This document shows, in pieces, positions 29,360 through 31,395 of a DNA stretch of 31,395 bases. Both the position numbers and the translations under genes were made by a program. Positions within the stretch are counted from its first letter, which is position 1. The number at the start of each line of letters is the position of its first letter. The notes under the pieces were generated by a model. It had not been told where the DNA came from. It made no database searches and saw only the letters and a program-made list of their open reading frames with translations. Source of the DNA: a virus; IMG/VR virus record IMGVR_UViG_3300026097_001284, positions 1-31,395 of that record. One strand, 5' to 3'.

Positions 29360-31259
29360 TCTGTTTGAAAACACTGCCAATAAGGTAGTTGCAATAATGC
29401 CTGGGGGATTCCATCCTTTCCATCCCGGTCACAAGAGTTTATACGATTGGGCTGTAGGGGAGTTTGGCAAAGACAATGTATATGTTGCAGCTACAAATGA
29501 TACTAAAGAAAGACCTTTTCCTTTTGAAGTAAAAAAGAAACTTGCTGCTATGGCAGGCGTTCCTGAAAGTAACTTTATACAAGTGAATACGGCTCCGTTT
29601 AATGCAAGAGCATATACTGATTTAATAGATAGTGATACTGCATTGGTATTCGTTAGGAGTGAAAAAGAACGAAATGTAACTCCTTTACCTGATCAAATGA
29701 AAATAGACAAAGCCACAAAAAAACCTGGTAACGAACCTAGATATTATAGAAGTTATACAGGCAAAGATCTAAACACAGCGGACGAAATGGGCTATATTGC
29801 ATATGGTCCTACCATCAACTTTGATTTTAAAGGATTAGATATTAAAAGTGCCAGTGAAATTAGAGCAAACTGGCCTAAAATGTCAGATGAAGAAAAACTG
29901 GATGCTGCTGCTCAAATGTACGGTAGTGGTGCAGAAGAGGCAGTTAATTTATTAAATCGAGCACTAGGTGTTAAAGAACCAGAGATGGCAGAAGTTGCTG
30001 AACCAGAACAAACTAAAAATAAAAGAGATTTACTAAACAAAAGTTTAAGAGCAAAAGGGCACCAAGTTGTGCCGAATAAAAAAGGATACAATCGCAAAAA
30101 GGAACGACAAATGAAATTCGAAGATATACACAACGAGTCAGACAGTTATTATGATGACGTAAATCCGAAAGTTGTAGAGCTGGGGCGCAGGTTGATGAAG
30201 GCAGCCGAAACCGCAGACCCAGAGGACAGCAAAATGTTCTCGCTCGTAGGCGGTATGCTTTCTAATCATGACGGGAACGATCAAAGATTATTAAACAAAC
30301 TAAAAAAGCATGGTATAAATGTTGACAAATTATTAGAATTGATGAAATTTGCCGACGAAGAATTGCCTCCTTTTAGCACCAGCGATGTACCAGATCCAGT
30401 TTCAAGTAAGGACGACGATGAAGAAGAAAGAAATGAATCACGCAGAAACACTACTATCAGTCAGGAAGAATATGGCCAAAAACATGTTCGATCAACTGAA
30501 AAGACAATCGGGCAAAGTAAGTCCACCGCAGAAGAAGTAAATCCACCAGGTGCTTCTGCTTCAAAGCACGGCGGCAATGTGTTAAGCACACTGGAGCGTA
30601 TCATCGACAAAAAGCAGGCAATGCCTGTAAGTTTCCAGGACGGTAAAGGCAAGGTTGATATGTTCACCGCAAGTGCTATCATGCAGGTATATGATGCGGT
30701 CAATGACGACAACAAGAGAAAGATGAAAGATGCTCTCAGCACCAAGGCTGGCTTTATGAAAATGGCTAAGTTTGCCATGGGCAAGATCGGCGAAGGATTG
30801 GATGAAGACAGCAAGTTTGACAGAAACTTTTCAAAACGAATAGGTTATACCGTCAGAGGTGGCGCGGCCAGCGACATGATGAAGAAGCAAGCGGCACAAG
30901 CACAAGCTAACAATCCAGATGCTGGCACAGGGCTTGGTCCAAGTGTATTAAACATACCAAAAGCTCGCAAGAAAGCCAAAGAAAAAGGCGTCAGGGCACC
31001 AGGTAGCCTGCGTGCAAGTCCAAACACACGCGATCCAAAACGACTGCCAGAAAGCCGTTGTGATGAGTGCGGCTTGCCTAGATTTATAGCACTGCCTGAA
31101 GACATACAAGAAAAGTATGAAGCGATTGAAGAAGGCAAGAAAAAAGGCGTTGACGGCAAAGTGTGCTGGAAAGGCTACAAGCGTATGGGCACCAAAATGA
31201 AAGGTGGCAAGCGTGTAGACAACTGCGTCAAGATGACTGCTAAAGAAAAGAACAAGTAA
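29346..31259 (+). CDS. Nucleotidyltransferase-domain protein fused to phage-specific C-terminal modules
   Basis: A 637-residue protein. Residues 14-~170 are a cytidylyltransferase-like Rossmann domain: IMPGGFHPFHPGH with the HxGH site H26-P-G-H29, and IKSASEIR matching the ISSTxIR motif. A basic linker ends near residue 255. Residues 256 on (MKFEDIHNESD) look like a separate gene start: in-frame ATG 30111 has AAGGA seven bases upstream. The C-terminal third (KGKVDMFTASAIMQVYDAVN) ends with a Cys pair (CDECGLP) and a CWKGYKRMGTKMKGGKRVDN motif that is widespread in marine myoviruses. Codons are richer in G+C after ~30560. ATG 29346 is preferred over 29343 because GGAG is better spaced. The nucleotide substrate is unknown. 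Confidence 0.8.
   Translation: MRIGSLFENTANKVVAIMPGGFHPFHPGHKSLYDWAVGEFGKDNVYVAATNDTKERPFPFEVKKKLAAMAGVPESNFIQVNTAPFNARAYTDLIDSDTALVFVRSEKERNVTPLPDQMKIDKATKKPGNEPRYYRSYTGKDLNTADEMGYIAYGPTINFDFKGLDIKSASEIRANWPKMSDEEKLDAAAQMYGSGAEEAVNLLNRALGVKEPEMAEVAEPEQTKNKRDLLNKSLRAKGHQVVPNKKGYNRKKERQMKFEDIHNESDSYYDDVNPKVVELGRRLMKAAETADPEDSKMFSLVGGMLSNHDGNDQRLLNKLKKHGINVDKLLELMKFADEELPPFSTSDVPDPVSSKDDDEEERNESRRNTTISQEEYGQKHVRSTEKTIGQSKSTAEEVNPPGASASKHGGNVLSTLERIIDKKQAMPVSFQDGKGKVDMFTASAIMQVYDAVNDDNKRKMKDALSTKAGFMKMAKFAMGKIGEGLDEDSKFDRNFSKRIGYTVRGGAASDMMKKQAAQAQANNPDAGTGLGPSVLNIPKARKKAKEKGVRAPGSLRASPNTRDPKRLPESRCDECGLPRFIALPEDIQEKYEAIEEGKKKGVDGKVCWKGYKRMGTKMKGGKRVDNCVKMTAKEKNK
30418..30540 (+). CDS. Possible small overlapping gene or displaced frame inside the nucleotidyltransferase gene
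   Basis: A 40-residue reading frame in a frame different from the long gene. It has AAGGA five bases before its ATG and reads like a genuine amphipathic helix (MNHAETLLSVRKNMAKNMFD, then QLKRQSGKVSPPQKK). In the same interval the long frame gives low-complexity sequence (acidic run, then TTISQEEYGQ). It is either a small overlapping gene or the trace of two compensating frameshifts. The call is tentative. Confidence 0.3.
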   Translation: MKKKEMNHAETLLSVRKNMAKNMFDQLKRQSGKVSPPQKK

Positions 31260-31268
31260 GGTGATACA

Positions 31269-31395
31269 ATGCAACCAACCCTGCAAGACTTAATCGCAAG
31301 AATGACGGAGATTGACGAGGCAGAAGAAAACGCCTGCCCTCTGCCCACACAGGATCTAGAACTTAACACCAAAAATCGCAATGAAGCGATTCGCG
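31269..31395 (+). CDS. Conserved phage protein, N-terminal part (3' end outside window)
   Basis: The first 42 codons of a gene running off the right edge: MQPTLQDLIARMTEIDEAEE, then ACPLPTQDLELNTKNRNEAI. A short first helix followed by a CPxPTQD-x-LN-KNR block is a pattern I recall from a conserved family of marine T4-like phages whose downstream part is Trp- and Cys-containing. The function is not known. AAGGTGA lies before the ATG and only nine bases separate it from the previous stop, so it belongs to the same operon. Confidence 0.65.
   Translation, partial: MQPTLQDLIARMTEIDEAEENACPLPTQDLELNTKNRNEAIR

Noticed and set aside
30520-30545. Programmed -1 frameshift joining the 30418 frame to the long frame
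   Set aside because: No slippery heptamer of the X-XXY-YYZ form or downstream pseudoknot is evident. An overlapping gene or historical frameshifts are simpler.
1-31395. CRISPR array, insertion sequence or integrase/attachment site
   Set aside because: No regularly spaced repeats, no transposase or integrase motifs and no terminal inverted repeats were seen in any region read.

Overview
The window reads as part of a tailed-phage genome of the T4-like (contractile-tail) type, most likely a marine virus of a proteobacterium. T4-like signs are a gp44-type sliding-clamp loader ATPase, a GroES-type co-chaperonin, a phage-type PhoH, tightly packed genes joined by TAATG/ATGA overlaps, and repeated late-promoter boxes close to TATAAATA. 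The proteobacterial host is an inference: the Clp ATPase is of the ClpA type (not ClpC) and the ferredoxin is of the FdxA type. There are no rRNA or tRNA genes, no insertion sequence and no CRISPR array, and no stretch above 300 bases lacks a gene.

Layout. (1) 1-1224: the 3' end of a UV-damage endonuclease (UvdE), then three small genes on alternating strands: a SAP-like basic protein (-), a one-helix membrane protein (+) and a four-cysteine zinc-finger protein (-). (2) 1293-14639: a virion-appendage block on the + strand. It holds a 2281-residue structural protein, then four further fiber or baseplate genes that share variants of one short N-terminal domain, with an 820-residue protein carrying Ig-like repeats and a putative carbohydrate-binding module among them. 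(3) 14639-17827: small conserved genes, a DNA polymerase III alpha-like fragment, a GroES-like co-chaperonin, a MazG-type pyrophosphohydrolase, the gp44 clamp loader and a seven-iron ferredoxin, closed by a strong bidirectional terminator. (4) 17862-18587: phoH on the - strand, with a hairpin leader. (5) 18729-21866: two conserved unknown genes, then a lysis cassette: M15 peptidase endolysin, Rz and Rz1 spanins with Rz1 starting inside Rz, and two small membrane proteins, one with an EF-hand. (6) 21901-28236: a protein-handling block (DnaJ, peptide deformylase, full-length ClpA) interrupted between dnaJ and def by a radical SAM gene and an opposing glycosyltransferase-like gene. A damaged copy of the first 15 codons of def lies at the dnaJ end of this insert. 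(7) 28240-31395: small conserved genes, a nucleotidyltransferase fused to phage-specific C-terminal modules, and the start of one further conserved gene.

How it may work together: clamp loader, MazG and the DnaE-like stub belong to replication and nucleotide control. GroES, DnaJ, ClpA and deformylase would redirect host folding, N-terminal processing and proteolysis. Ferredoxin and PhoH are auxiliary metabolic genes. The fiber block and lysis cassette serve the late phase. Boxes of the form nTAAATA mark most breaks between transcription units. At three genes the box sits 4-5 bases before the start codon, which would give leaderless mRNAs.
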